Of a stretch of DNA of 64,000 nucleotides, positions 28,255-37,414 are shown in pieces; within the stretch, counting starts at the first letter, position 1, and each line of letters opens with the position of its first letter. The notes under the pieces are model-generated. The model was not told the origin of the DNA. It did not search any database and saw only the letters and a program-made list of their open reading frames with translations. This DNA comes from Methylomonas fluvii (lineage in GTDB: Bacteria; Pseudomonadota; Gammaproteobacteria; Methylococcales; Methylomonadaceae). The DNA lies in contig NZ_JACXST010000001.1 of the NCBI RefSeq assembly GCF_014850975.1, positions 1,798,001-1,862,000 of the forward strand, given 5' to 3'. The position numbers and the translations under genes were made by a program.

Positions 28255-30767
28255 GCCCCCTGTTGCAAGGCATAGGCGGAGAGTGCAGCGTTGAGGCTGA
28301 ATACACTGGGTTCCAGACCGGCGCTGATCAAGGCGATATTGCCGCCTCGACCATTTTGGGTTTTGGCGGTGGCGCTCAATGCCGCGCCGGCGTTGGCGAG
28401 AATGTTAGAGCCGCTATCCAGCAGCAGATCGCCTTGGGCCTGGAGCAGAATACTCCCGCCGTCTATCGTCAAGGGCTTAAGTGTTTGCGCGTTTTTGCTA
28501 TCGCTAAGGTCGTTGATCCAACTACCGCTGCTGTCGATGACGCTGCCGGCAGCCAGATGTAAACTGCCGCTCAACGCGCGGGTAGGGTCCAGGCCGCGCC
28601 GGGTTTTCAGTTCCACGCTGCCCGCCGGCGTGCGGATGGTGCCCTGGATGTCTATTTCGCCGGCCTGTAGCGACAGGCTGCCTGAACTGGCCAAGTTTAA
28701 GCTAAGGTGTTGCGGCAAGGTCAATCTGCCGCCGCTGCTGACGGCCAAGTGGTTTACGCCTTGGACGAACAAGGCGCTGCTCAGGTAAATAGGCACAGCG
28801 GTATCCAACTCGGCGCCATAGGTGTAGCCGGGATCGTTGATAAACAGCAGATCTTGCTGATGCTGATTGGACCAGGCCGTGTCTATGCTCAATATGCCGC
28901 CAGTTGCCCACTTATCGGCGGTGCGCTGGTAAGCGCTGTTGACGGTGTCGGCCAGAATATTCCCGGATATACCCAAATCGCGGGTTTTGATAATCAGGCT
29001 ACCGGCATCGCCGCCCTGGTAATACGCGTTTTGGTAATAGCTGCTGCTGAGGATTTGTTGGTAGCTTAAGTTAGGATCGGCGGAGGCGATGTCGAAAATA
29101 CTGCTGTTCGAACGCAGTTTGCTGGTCGTTATCTTGCCTGCTAGATAGTGTATGGAACCGCCCGAAATATCGATGGCCGCGCCCGGCTGAACGATAACGT
29201 CGCCTTCCGATTGCAGCTTGACGCTGCCGGCGTCTATGTTGCGTTCTGCGATGCTATGTTGCAGTTTCTCCAGCGCGCCGGAAATATCCGCCAGCTTAGT
29301 ACCGACGCGGCTATCCACTTGCACGGTTTTGCCGTGCAGAAAACCGGTTTTTTGCAGCGGAGCGTCGCGCAGTTCGTTATTGCGTAGTTCCACGTCCACG
29401 ATGTTTGCTGACATCGGCAGTTCGACATTTTTCACGCCGGATACATCAATCTTGCTGCCGGCATCCAAAATAATGCGGCTGGCATTGCCGGCTGATGTTG
29501 TGTTCAATGGATTGGATGGCGAGGCGCTGGCCGTTAGAGTCACGTCGCCGCCGTGGGCGACAACTTGCGCGCCGGATTTCAGCCGGATTTGCCCGGCTTC
29601 CAGGTCGATTTTGGATTTTGGCTGGGCTTGACCATTCACTGCGCCACCGGCGCTGGTATCCAGCGTGACGGTGGTCAAGCTGTCCGCTTCCAATGTCACG
29701 CTGGCCTGTGTGCCCAAACCGTCGTCCGTGGCCGAGGCTCTGGAGGTGCTGAGCGGCTTGAGCTGGTAACGATTGTTGCCGGCTTCCAGACGCGCGCCTT
29801 CCCGGGCCAGCAGGCGGACGCTGCCGTTTAATGCCACGGCGGTACTGGCGGAAACGACGCCTTGTTGGGTGACGGCAAACCCCATCAGCGTGGTATTGCC
29901 GCGCTCGCTGAGAATCTTGCCGACGTTTTTCACGTCGCCGCCGGTTTTTACCTCCACCAGCAGGCCGCGCAGATTGTCGTCGTCGGTTTCCTGCAAATAC
30001 ACCTTGTCGGTAGCGGCCGCCAAAATCACCTGGCCGTCCGCTGCCGAGATCGTGCCTTGATTTTCCACTTGCGGCGCAGCCAAGATCACCCGGCCGCCAG
30101 CGTCGGCGCTGATTTGCGCGCCTGGCTCAACCAAAATCCGGATTTTTTCGCGGTTGCCGTTGCCGGTGTTGCGATACACCGTGCCGTCGCCGGCCATTGC
30201 CGCAACCGGTTCGGTATCGTTCGGGCCGGCATCGGCATCGACCACTTTGCTGATGCCTTGCGCAAACACCTGGTCGGTGATGGGCAGGCTGGTGGCCACC
30301 AAGCTGTTGGTGTTAACCGAGGCACCGTTGCCGAATATGAAGCCGTTGGCATTGACCAAATACACTTGGCCGTTGGCGCTCAGGCTGCCGGAAATCTTGC
30401 TGGCATCCAGCTGGTGAATGTTATTTAGCGCTATCGACGCGCTGGTCGGTTGCGCGAATTGCACGCTCTTGCCGGCATCGATATTAAAGCTCTGCCAGTC
30501 CAAAACGGCTTTATCGGTCGTCTGGTTGATGGTCAGCTTTTGACCGTCGGCGCTGTAATGGGCTGAGGCCTGGCCGACATTGACTCCGGGGTGCAACGCG
30601 GCATTGGTCAGATCGGCGCCGCCGGCATTGATAGCAACGGGTAAGCCGCCGTCGGCCCCGCATCCGCCACTATGGGAGATTGCCAACACGCTACCGGTCA
30701 AAATACGCCGAATACTGAGCCTAAGCAGCAGCTCTTTGCCGGGAAATGCGGCGGACGTAGTATTCAT
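28248..30767 (-). pseudogene. Giant TPS filamentous protein (TpsA), N-terminal part with secretion domain
   Basis: An 839-codon N-terminal part starting at ATG 30767 (an in-frame upstream start at 30875 adds 36 unrelated residues). An extended signal peptide (RLSIRRILTGSVLAISHSGG) leads into the TPS secretion domain at residues ~55-290. Visible TPS marks are LDWQSFNIDAGKSVQFAQP, ALNNIHQLDASKISGSL and NGQVYLVNANGFIFGNGA, the last equivalent to the NPNGI motif. Beta-helix repeats follow until the frame stops at TGA 28248 because of the G5-tract frameshift. Its natural transporter is the TpsB encoded at 41281-42933. The gene is divergent from the 31129 operon, with a ModE-type site between them. 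Confidence 0.88.
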
Positions 30768-31128
30768 GCAGTCATACCGGAGAGACAGAAAAAGTATTTC
30801 TATATTTACTTGTTTATATCGCTTACGCAATACCTGAACCGTTTTCAAACGGCCTGCAGCTGAAAAATCAACCACAATTTGCCTATTAAGCTAGCTAAAC
30901 AGCTATGTTTTTGCTTTTTATTTCCTTAAAAGAAATAATAAATTCGCGAATAATATTTGACCAGCTTCACATAATTGCCTTACGTTATGTCCGTCGGAGA
31001 ATAACGAATAGCCTTCGTACTTGCCCGACAAGGGTTGTAATCGCTACGGATAGATTGATGCCGGCAAGCCTTTGCACCATGGACACGTAACGGGACTACG
31101 GTCTCTTTTAATTGATGAGAGGTAATTT
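30768..31128. other. Divergent promoter region of the TPS filament and TonB/TpsB operon
   Basis: A 361-base AT-richer region between two divergent start codons. It contains the putative ModE operator (30983-31006). A motif CGGCAAGCCTTTGCA at about 31062-31076 looks like a sigma-54 promoter but is one base too short between the GG and GC elements. No gene is supported here. Confidence 0.6.
30983..31006. promoter_or_regulatory. Putative ModE operator in the TPS/TonB divergent promoter
   Basis: An inverted repeat CGTTATGT-N8-GAATAACG, 24 bases in total, with the same arrangement as the E. coli modA operator and the site at 19503. It is 123 bases from the VPLPA-CTERM gene start and 217 bases from the TpsA start, so it could control both transcripts. 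ModE is encoded at 43466 at the end of the rightward gene run. Confidence 0.72.
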
Positions 31129-31983
31129 ATGAAAATGGTGAAACGGCAGGGGTATCAATGGGCGGCGGCTATTTGTTTGATGGCGGGTATCAATACTGCG
31201 CAGGCGGCGATTGACAATGGCGCGCCGTTAATTCAAGCCGGCGGTACCGGTTCGGCTGGCGAGTTGTTTTTGAACGTTTGGGATCAAGCTGCTGCAACCT
31301 CTTACAGTATCGATTTAGGTACCACGGTAGGCGATTTTTTGAGCGGTAACTTGTCACCCACATTCGGACATCTGGATCAACGGTTCATAGACTGGGCGGC
31401 TACCACTAGCGATCCGCTGATATTCAATGTGGCCAGTAACAATTCCTATGTCGGTTTTCAGGATCCGAACATGGGTGTGCTGTTGAGCCGGAGAACCGGT
31501 GCTTCCGATCCGGGCCATATTACCGTGAGTACTCTTTTAACTTGGAACACCCGTGTCAGAGATAGGGCCATAGCACTGAATATCGCTGAAGTCGCGCAAA
31601 ACCCAGGGGCTACCGCGACCGACTATGCCGCGAACCTCAGCGAAGTCACAACAACCGGTGCATCCTCTTATTTTGGTTATACGTTTTGGACTAAGACTAT
31701 GGGTATCAGCGGGTGGGACGGCAGCGCCAAGGTCAGAAGCAGCGGTGTGGAAGATGAAACACTGGATTTCTACTTCGTTCATTCCCCAGGTGGCAGCGTC
31801 GTCGCTAGCACCAGAGCGGTATTCGATAAGTTGGAAGGTCAATTCAGCCTTGACATAGCTAATGCCAAGCTGGTTTGGACGCCTACGGTCACCGCCGTGC
31901 CGTTGCCTGGTGCGGTCTGGTTATTCCTGGGCGGTCTGGTCAGTCTACTTAGGCTGCAAAAACGCGTCGTTGCAGAAGTTTGA
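31129..31983 (+). CDS. Exported protein with VPLPA-CTERM-type sorting signal
   Basis: A 284-residue protein with a Sec signal peptide (AAAICLMAGINTAQA) and an exosortase-type C-terminus: VPLPGAVWLFLGGLVSLL followed by the basic tail RLQKRVVAEV. The VPLP variant is a known sister of PEP-CTERM. The mature part is Gly/Thr/Ser rich and beta-like, with no known domain. A GAGG site lies 6 bases before the ATG. It is the first gene of the run that includes ExbBD/TonB and TpsB. It is likely surface-exposed, and its function is unknown. Confidence 0.85.
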   Translation: MKMVKRQGYQWAAAICLMAGINTAQAAIDNGAPLIQAGGTGSAGELFLNVWDQAAATSYSIDLGTTVGDFLSGNLSPTFGHLDQRFIDWAATTSDPLIFNVASNNSYVGFQDPNMGVLLSRRTGASDPGHITVSTLLTWNTRVRDRAIALNIAEVAQNPGATATDYAANLSEVTTTGASSYFGYTFWTKTMGISGWDGSAKVRSSGVEDETLDFYFVHSPGGSVVASTRAVFDKLEGQFSLDIANAKLVWTPTVTAVPLPGAVWLFLGGLVSLLRLQKRVVAEV

Positions 31984-32015
31984 GCGTATCTATTATCTAT
32001 ATCTAGGAGTTTAAA

Positions 32016-33644
32016 ATGTTTACATCATTTCCAACCCGATTGCTGGCTGCCGGGCTTATGCTGGCGGCGACGGCCGGGGCCTGGGCTTTGACGCCGGCGG
32101 CGGGTGCGCCGGAACTTAGCCTGTACATTCCCGGTTCGCAATCCAACGATCCCGCTTTCGGCTTTTTGGTAGGTAACACCACGGTTGCCAATGCCTTATG
32201 CGTCGACAATGCCACTACCACCGGTGCCGGCACGACCACGCATATCTATTTTTATACGCCCTCGACAGCGGACAAAGCCGTCAACGACCAATATTCTGCC
32301 ATTTACTGTAATACCGACGACACCAAAATTCCCGGGCTGACCGGTGGTAGCGGCGCACACCATACCACCCGGTTGTGGATTTCCCGGCGGCGGCTCGGTG
32401 CTTCTTTCGTTGGTCTGGACGCAGTTGCTAACGGCACGCTGTTGACTTATCTAAAAGATCCGACGGCGGCGGTGTGCAGCGCGTTCAACGGTTCATACTC
32501 ATCCGGCGGCTCGACGTTTCAATGGAATTATTCCTGTACTAAGGCCTCGCCCGGGATTACCGCCACCGCGGCAACCTCCGATGTAACAGCCGATGTATTC
32601 CGCGGTGTGGATAACGTGACACCGGGATTTGCCGATATCGATGCCAATTCGCTGAATAATAAGTTTGCGTTGGGCGGCCATATCATCGGTACGCCGGTGA
32701 CCTTAAAACTGCGTAATGCCTTGCAGTATGCGCAAATTCAGAGCGGTTCTCTACCCGGTACTTGCACGGTTGGCGACGAATCGGCGGTTTGCGTCCCCAG
32801 CTTGTCCAAGGAAATCCTGGTCAGCTTATTCAGCGGAACAATCATCGATTGGAGTACGCTGCAAGTGAAAGTGGGTGGTGTCGCCAAGGATTTGACGCAA
32901 GTGGTCGCTGATGGCGTTACAGCGGGCGTTAGCGGGTTGTCCAATCCGTTAGATAGTATCGTGCACATTTGCCGCCGCGAAAATGGCGCCGGCCAGCAAG
33001 TCGCATTATTAGCCAGCGTGTTGAAATCTCCATGTTTGGGAGGGGATTCGTCGCCCAAATTAGTCGAGCCCGGCGGATTTAACGACGTGCAATACGCCAC
33101 CAGTCTGGGGGCCGTGGATAACTGCCTGAAAGATTTTAACGATGGTACGAATAGCTGGTTTGGTACCACCAACCCCGCGCCGTTCCCCAATCCGCCGGCT
33201 ACCAGTACGCCGCATGGCAACCAATGGGCAATCAGTATTCAAACCACCGAACGTAATGCCAGCCGCGGTGCGAACTACCGGTTTATTAAAATCGACGGCG
33301 CATTGCCGACCGGTGAGCAAGTCTATCTGGGCCATTATCCTTTGGTGGGCGAGTATGCGCTGTCCTGGAAAAACAATGTCAGTGCCAATCAAAACAAAGC
33401 CTTGCTGGCTTTGAAAGACTACAGCAGCTTGCCGTCCACCATCGTTAGCCGCAACGGCACCTTGAGTAACCATAGCTGGGGACAAGCCGGGTATATCGCA
33501 TTAAGCGCCAACGGCCACACGCCACCGGCCACTTGGAGTGCGGCAAATCCGGTTACGCCCTACACGCGCTCTCTGAACGGCGCGCCCGACGCTTGCGCGA
33601 TTCCTGTGGTCAATCCGGACTACGCCACCGTAGAGCTGCGGTAA
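32016..33644 (+). CDS. PstS-like periplasmic binding-fold protein
   Basis: A 542-residue exported protein with signal peptide LLAAGLMLAATAGAWA and an AGGAG ribosome site. The segment LSKEILVSLFSGTIIDWSTLQV resembles the I-F-S-G-x-I-x-x-W motif of PstS/PBP-like domains, and IVHICRRENGAGQQ corresponds to their anion-binding R-x-x-GSGT loop. It is longer than PstS and rich in Thr and Gly with several Cys pairs. By analogy it may bind an oxyanion such as phosphate or, given the context, molybdate. No ABC permease accompanies it, so it would be a capture or surface protein rather than part of a classical importer. The family call is moderate. Confidence 0.65.
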   Translation: MFTSFPTRLLAAGLMLAATAGAWALTPAAGAPELSLYIPGSQSNDPAFGFLVGNTTVANALCVDNATTTGAGTTTHIYFYTPSTADKAVNDQYSAIYCNTDDTKIPGLTGGSGAHHTTRLWISRRRLGASFVGLDAVANGTLLTYLKDPTAAVCSAFNGSYSSGGSTFQWNYSCTKASPGITATAATSDVTADVFRGVDNVTPGFADIDANSLNNKFALGGHIIGTPVTLKLRNALQYAQIQSGSLPGTCTVGDESAVCVPSLSKEILVSLFSGTIIDWSTLQVKVGGVAKDLTQVVADGVTAGVSGLSNPLDSIVHICRRENGAGQQVALLASVLKSPCLGGDSSPKLVEPGGFNDVQYATSLGAVDNCLKDFNDGTNSWFGTTNPAPFPNPPATSTPHGNQWAISIQTTERNASRGANYRFIKIDGALPTGEQVYLGHYPLVGEYALSWKNNVSANQNKALLALKDYSSLPSTIVSRNGTLSNHSWGQAGYIALSANGHTPPATWSAANPVTPYTRSLNGAPDACAIPVVNPDYATVELR

Positions 33645-33883
33645 CGATATTTCCACGCCACAGCTAACGGGAAGTTGGCTGCGGTACCTCGCCTATCAGT
33701 GCGATGGATGGATAAGGTTTACCCCAGCCCGAACACGATAGCGTTAACAAATCAGGATCTTCAAGTTGACTACCAAACGGACTGGTTAGGCTTGGATGGC
33801 ACACGGATGTGCACCTTCAATCCCGGCGTTGGTTAGCTTAGGCCGCCAGCGGCGTATCAACTATTTTATTCGAGGCTACAGGC

Positions 33884-34936
33884 ATGTTTCACCGCAATAA
33901 CCTTCTGCGCCGCGGGCTGATTTTTGGCTTGGCGTTCTGCTTTTCCTTGATGACTCAAGCCACTTGGGCGGCTGTCACTTCAAGTCAGTTTAATTTGGGA
34001 GGTTTTCTCAATTCGGCCAGTCCGGCCAGTTTTGATCTAACTGCTTTGGTAAGTTACGCCGCTACGCACCCCGGCTCACAAAAAAACGTCACATTGAGTA
34101 ACGGCGATGTTTATACCGGCGTTTCGCTCAGCGCGTTTCTGGGCAGCTATCTAAAAACCGATCCAACGGTGCCGAAAAACGACATTCTGCGCGACTATGT
34201 GGTCGCTACCGGTACGGATGGCTATAAAGCGGTGTTTTCGCTGGCGGAAATGAATGCCTCGTTCGGCAATCACAACGACATCATCGCTTACAAACTCAAT
34301 GGCGCAAATCTGACCGGCAGCGGTTTTGCCCGCATCGTGGCGCCGGACGATGTCAAAGCCGGTCGCTGGGTGTCAAATCTGGCTAGTTTGCAAGTGGGGC
34401 ATATCGATTACACTCCTGCGGCGGGTGGCGTGTCCGCGCAATTCAGCGTTAACGGACAAGTGGCCAATGCCCTTACTTACGACCTGACCAGTCTGGCGGC
34501 GGCCCTGCCGGCGCACACTGTTACCGTTAATACCCCACCGCTGACCGGGGCGTCGTTTACCGGCGTTTCCTTATGGGACTTGCTGAATCTCTCCGGCATT
34601 GTCACCAACCCTGCTATTAAAAACGACATCCTCGGCAAATATGTCGTCGCTACCGGCAGCGATGGCTATCAAGCGATTTTTGCTTTGGGTGAGTTGAGCC
34701 CTAACTTCGGCAATATCTCCGTGCTGGTCGCTTACGCCGATGGCGCCGGCAATTCCCTGGGTAACAAAGGTTTTGCCGAATTAGTGGTGCCAGGCGATGA
34801 GGTCAAGGGTGGTCGTTATATTGCCAATCTCACCAGCTTGACGGTAATCAGCGCCGTGCCGTTGCCCGGCAGCGTTATGTTCATGATCAGCGGTCTGGCG
34901 GCGCTCGGTTTCGGCAGTCGCCGTAAAACAGCTTAA
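33884..34936 (+). CDS. Tandem molybdopterin-oxidoreductase-fold protein with VPLPA-CTERM-like tail
   Basis: A 350-residue exported protein with signal peptide GLIFGLAFCFSLMTQATWA. The mature part consists of two repeats (~residues 35-170 and 185-320), each with ..GVSL..(F/L)L...KNDIL..YVVATG(T/S)DGY.A.F.L.E...FGN...AY..G......GFA..V.PDD....GR(W/Y)..NL.SL.V. This pattern is that of the oxidoreductase molybdopterin-binding (SUOX-fold) domain. No Cys is present after the signal peptide, so the usual Mo-coordinating Cys is absent. The tail VPLPGSVMFMISGLAALGFGSRRKTA, given here only to show a sorting-type end, suggests exosortase processing. A cofactor- or oxyanion-binding role rather than catalysis is likely. 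Confidence 0.75.
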   Translation: MFHRNNLLRRGLIFGLAFCFSLMTQATWAAVTSSQFNLGGFLNSASPASFDLTALVSYAATHPGSQKNVTLSNGDVYTGVSLSAFLGSYLKTDPTVPKNDILRDYVVATGTDGYKAVFSLAEMNASFGNHNDIIAYKLNGANLTGSGFARIVAPDDVKAGRWVSNLASLQVGHIDYTPAAGGVSAQFSVNGQVANALTYDLTSLAAALPAHTVTVNTPPLTGASFTGVSLWDLLNLSGIVTNPAIKNDILGKYVVATGSDGYQAIFALGELSPNFGNISVLVAYADGAGNSLGNKGFAELVVPGDEVKGGRYIANLTSLTVISAVPLPGSVMFMISGLAALGFGSRRKTA

Positions 34937-34957
34937 TTAGGAGATGGCGATCAGCGT

Positions 34958-35482
34958 ATGACACTAGTCAACGAGGACGTAAAGCTATTGCGCTGTGCGG
35001 TGCTGCTTATGCTGGTAATAGGCTTGTTAAGCCGGCCGGTGCATGCCGTTGAGAACAGGCGGCAAATGGAAGTGGCCGCACGCGGCGCGAAAGTCATGCC
35101 GTTCTCCTTGGCGCAAACCCAGCATCAATTCAGTAAAACCGACACCGGTGGCATCCAGCGGGTCATTGCCAGGGACGACTTGGATCTGCAACAAGTCTGG
35201 TTAATCAGGCAGCATCTTGAGCAGCTGGCGGACAGTTTTAACCAAGGCGATTTTTCCGGGCCGGAGAAGATTCACGGTGCGGATATGCCGGGTCTGGCCG
35301 CCATGCGCGCTGCCAAACCCGGTGCTTTGCAAATTCACTATACAGCCGAAGCCGCCGGCGCCAGTTTGACTTTCCATAGTCGCGACCCCGAGTTGATCGC
35401 CGCCGTTCACGACTGGTTCGACGCGCAATTGCGCGACCACGGTGGCGATGCCACAGCAATGCATTGTCCTCATCATCAATAA
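34958..35482 (+). CDS. Small exported protein of a family often labelled aspartate carbamoyltransferase-like
   Basis: A 174-residue protein with signal peptide LLMLVIGLLSRPVHA. The conserved-looking stretches are ARGAKVMPFSLAQTQHQFSKT, IHGADMPGLAAMRA and HDWFDAQLRDHGGDATAMHCPHH. I recall similar proteins annotated as aspartate carbamoyltransferase, but no carbamoyl-phosphate motif (STRT) is present, so that name is not supported. The His/Asp/Cys-rich C-terminus (DHGGDATAMHCPHHQ) could bind metal. It is in line between the molybdopterin-fold protein and the ExbB fusion. Confidence 0.6.
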   Translation: MTLVNEDVKLLRCAVLLMLVIGLLSRPVHAVENRRQMEVAARGAKVMPFSLAQTQHQFSKTDTGGIQRVIARDDLDLQQVWLIRQHLEQLADSFNQGDFSGPEKIHGADMPGLAAMRAAKPGALQIHYTAEAAGASLTFHSRDPELIAAVHDWFDAQLRDHGGDATAMHCPHHQ

Positions 35483-35521
35483 ACACTTGAAAACCTTGCA
35501 CCACTTGCCTGGAAGCACACG

Positions 35522-37411
35522 ATGCCGAATGTTTTGTTAACCCAGCCCTTAAATTCCGTTCGTCCTGAGCAGGTCGAAGGACGGGCCACATTGGGCTTCG
35601 ACAGGCTCAGCCCGAACGGCGTACCCGTATTAACTCGGGACAGGTTAATAAAACTGGGCTTATGCCTGTTGCTGTTGCCCGCGCTGTGCCAAGCCTGGTG
35701 GAACGACGACTGGGATTCGCGCCGGCAAAATGCCGTGGATGCCGCGGCAACCGGTGCCGACATTCGGGAGACTTTAAACGATGTGCCGGTGTTGGTCAGG
35801 CTGCACGCCGGCAACTTCGGATTTTTTGCCGAACTGGCCGAGAACGGCCGCGATTTGCGCTTTTTAAAAGACGACAAAACCCCGCTGGTCTATGACATCG
35901 AACAAATCGACGTGTTGAGCGAGATCGGTTTGGTCTGGGTGAAGTTGCCACAGGTGCGCGGCGGGGTGAGCAGCGACGACTTCTGGCTGTACTACGGTAA
36001 CGCCAATGCCCCTGACGCTTCCGATCCACAGAATTTGTACGACGTGGCGCAGGGGTTGGTGTATCACTTCAAAGACGGCGAAGCGCTGCCGCAGGACGCC
36101 ACTGCCTATGCTTCGCATGCCGCCGATTCCAAAGCTGTTGTGCAAGCGGCCGGCTGGATCGGTGCCGCCGCCCAGTTCAGCGGTGCCGGGCCGATTCTGG
36201 TCAATCCTGCGCCGCAACTGGCCATAGCCCCGGATAAAGGTTGGACTTTCTCGGCCTGGCTGAAGATCGATCAGCCGCAGAACGGCGCGAATCTATTGGA
36301 AGCCCGCGAAGCCGGCAACGGCATCGAACTGAGCATTCAAGGTAACGCGTTGAGCGCAAAATGGGCGAACGGTGCAAGCACCGCGGCGGTTAATCTGGCG
36401 CTGGGCCGCTGGCAACATGTCGCGGTCACCGTCAAAGCCGATCAAATGCTGTTGTATGTCGATGGCGTGCCGGTCGGTAATGCCGCCATCTCGCCAACCG
36501 CCGTTAACCCGGCTATCGTCATCGGCCGCAATCTGGTCGGTTTGCTTGACGAAGTGCAAATCGCCGCCACCGCCCGCAGTGCCGATTGGCTGAAGCTGAG
36601 CTTTCGCAGCCAAAGCCCGGATTTCTCGGTCTTGAGTTACGGCCAGGATGAAACCAATAGCAGCGGCGACGGGCATTTCATGGTTATCGTGCAGAACGTC
36701 ACCGTCGACGGCTGGGTAGTGATCGGCTTGACTTTGATGATGCTGATCGTGGCGGTGCTGGTGATGGTCAGCAAAACCTTAGTCATCAACCGCGTCAGTA
36801 AAGACAACCGCGCTTTCCTGGAAAAATACCGCCAGCTCGACCCGCGTAAACTCAGCGCGCTTGATCAGGACGAAACCCGCGAGGAACAAGCGCTGGCAGA
36901 TTCCGATTTATTGACGGCTCTGGTCGGTAAACACGACCACTTTCAAAGCTCGACTTTGTATCACTTGTATCACACGGCAATCCACGAGCTCAGCAAACTG
37001 CAAGGTGGCGACGGCCAGGCGGTGACTCGTGAAGCCTGGGACTATCTGCGCGTCAAGCTGGATTCGCAAATCGTCACGGAAAGCCAGCGCCTGAACAGCA
37101 ACATGGTATTGCTGACCATTGCCATCGCCGGCGGCCCGTTCCTGGGGCTGCTGGGTACCGTGGTGGGGGTGATGATTACCTTTGCCGCCATCGCTGCCAG
37201 CGGCGATGTCAACATCAACGCCATTGCGCCCGGCATCGCCGCTGCGCTGTTGGCCACCGTGGCCGGGCTAGCCGTGGCGATTCCGGCTTTGTTTGCCTAC
37301 AACTACCTGCTGACCCGGATCAAGGACATTACCGCCAGCATGCGGGTATTCAGCGACGAATTTTTAGCCGTGCTGGCTATGCGCGCCGCCCAAAAACAGA
37401 GCGGAGCATAA
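35522..37411 (+). CDS. ExbB/TolQ proton-channel protein fused to periplasmic DUF2341 and LamG-like domains
   Basis: A 629-residue fusion protein. Residues ~47-60 hold the signal core (LGLCLLLLPALCQAWW). A DUF2341-type domain follows (~60-170), then a LamG/concanavalin-like domain (~180-370, FSAWLKIDQP...RWQHVAVTVKADQMLLYVDG). A membrane helix (~400-420) and a C-terminal MotA/TolQ/ExbB domain (~520-610, GGPFLGLLGTVVGVMITFAAIA) complete it. The first ~42 codons after MPNVL are a MITE (35534-35652) read in frame (SVRPEQVEGRATLGFDRLSP). ATG 35522 has no good alternative below the MITE. With ExbD and TonB downstream it forms an energy module; the extra extracytoplasmic domains could bind a glycan or the secreted filament. 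Confidence 0.85.
   Translation: MPNVLLTQPLNSVRPEQVEGRATLGFDRLSPNGVPVLTRDRLIKLGLCLLLLPALCQAWWNDDWDSRRQNAVDAAATGADIRETLNDVPVLVRLHAGNFGFFAELAENGRDLRFLKDDKTPLVYDIEQIDVLSEIGLVWVKLPQVRGGVSSDDFWLYYGNANAPDASDPQNLYDVAQGLVYHFKDGEALPQDATAYASHAADSKAVVQAAGWIGAAAQFSGAGPILVNPAPQLAIAPDKGWTFSAWLKIDQPQNGANLLEAREAGNGIELSIQGNALSAKWANGASTAAVNLALGRWQHVAVTVKADQMLLYVDGVPVGNAAISPTAVNPAIVIGRNLVGLLDEVQIAATARSADWLKLSFRSQSPDFSVLSYGQDETNSSGDGHFMVIVQNVTVDGWVVIGLTLMMLIVAVLVMVSKTLVINRVSKDNRAFLEKYRQLDPRKLSALDQDETREEQALADSDLLTALVGKHDHFQSSTLYHLYHTAIHELSKLQGGDGQAVTREAWDYLRVKLDSQIVTESQRLNSNMVLLTIAIAGGPFLGLLGTVVGVMITFAAIAASGDVNINAIAPGIAAALLATVAGLAVAIPALFAYNYLLTRIKDITASMRVFSDEFLAVLAMRAAQKQSGA
35534..35652. repeat. MITE-like palindromic element, copy inside exbB-fusion signal region
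   Basis: Starts TTTGTTAACCCAGCCC and ends GGGACAGGTTAATAA. The interior GTTCGTCCTGAGCAGGTCG and GGCTTCGACAGGCTCAGCC are complementary palindromic halves. It is in the reference orientation and translated in frame on the plus strand. Length about 119 bases. Confidence 0.85.
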
Positions 37412-37414
37412 ATC

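Noticed and set aside
28250..28262. Classic phase-variable homopolymer tract
   Set aside because: Only five G; known phase-variable tracts are usually longer. Kept as one of several explanations for the frameshift, not as a call.
31062..31076. Sigma-54-like motif CGGCAAGCCTTTGCA upstream of the VPLPA-CTERM gene
   Set aside because: The distance between the GG and GC elements is one base short, and this spacing is critical for sigma-54.
33787..33806. TGGCACACGGATGTGCA, sigma-54-like or palindromic, upstream of the molybdopterin-fold gene
   Set aside because: Spacing is one base too long for sigma-54, and the partial palindrome matches no operator I know.
34958..35482. Aspartate carbamoyltransferase name for the small exported protein
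   Set aside because: No carbamoyl-phosphate or aspartate binding motif, half the normal length, and it has an export signal.
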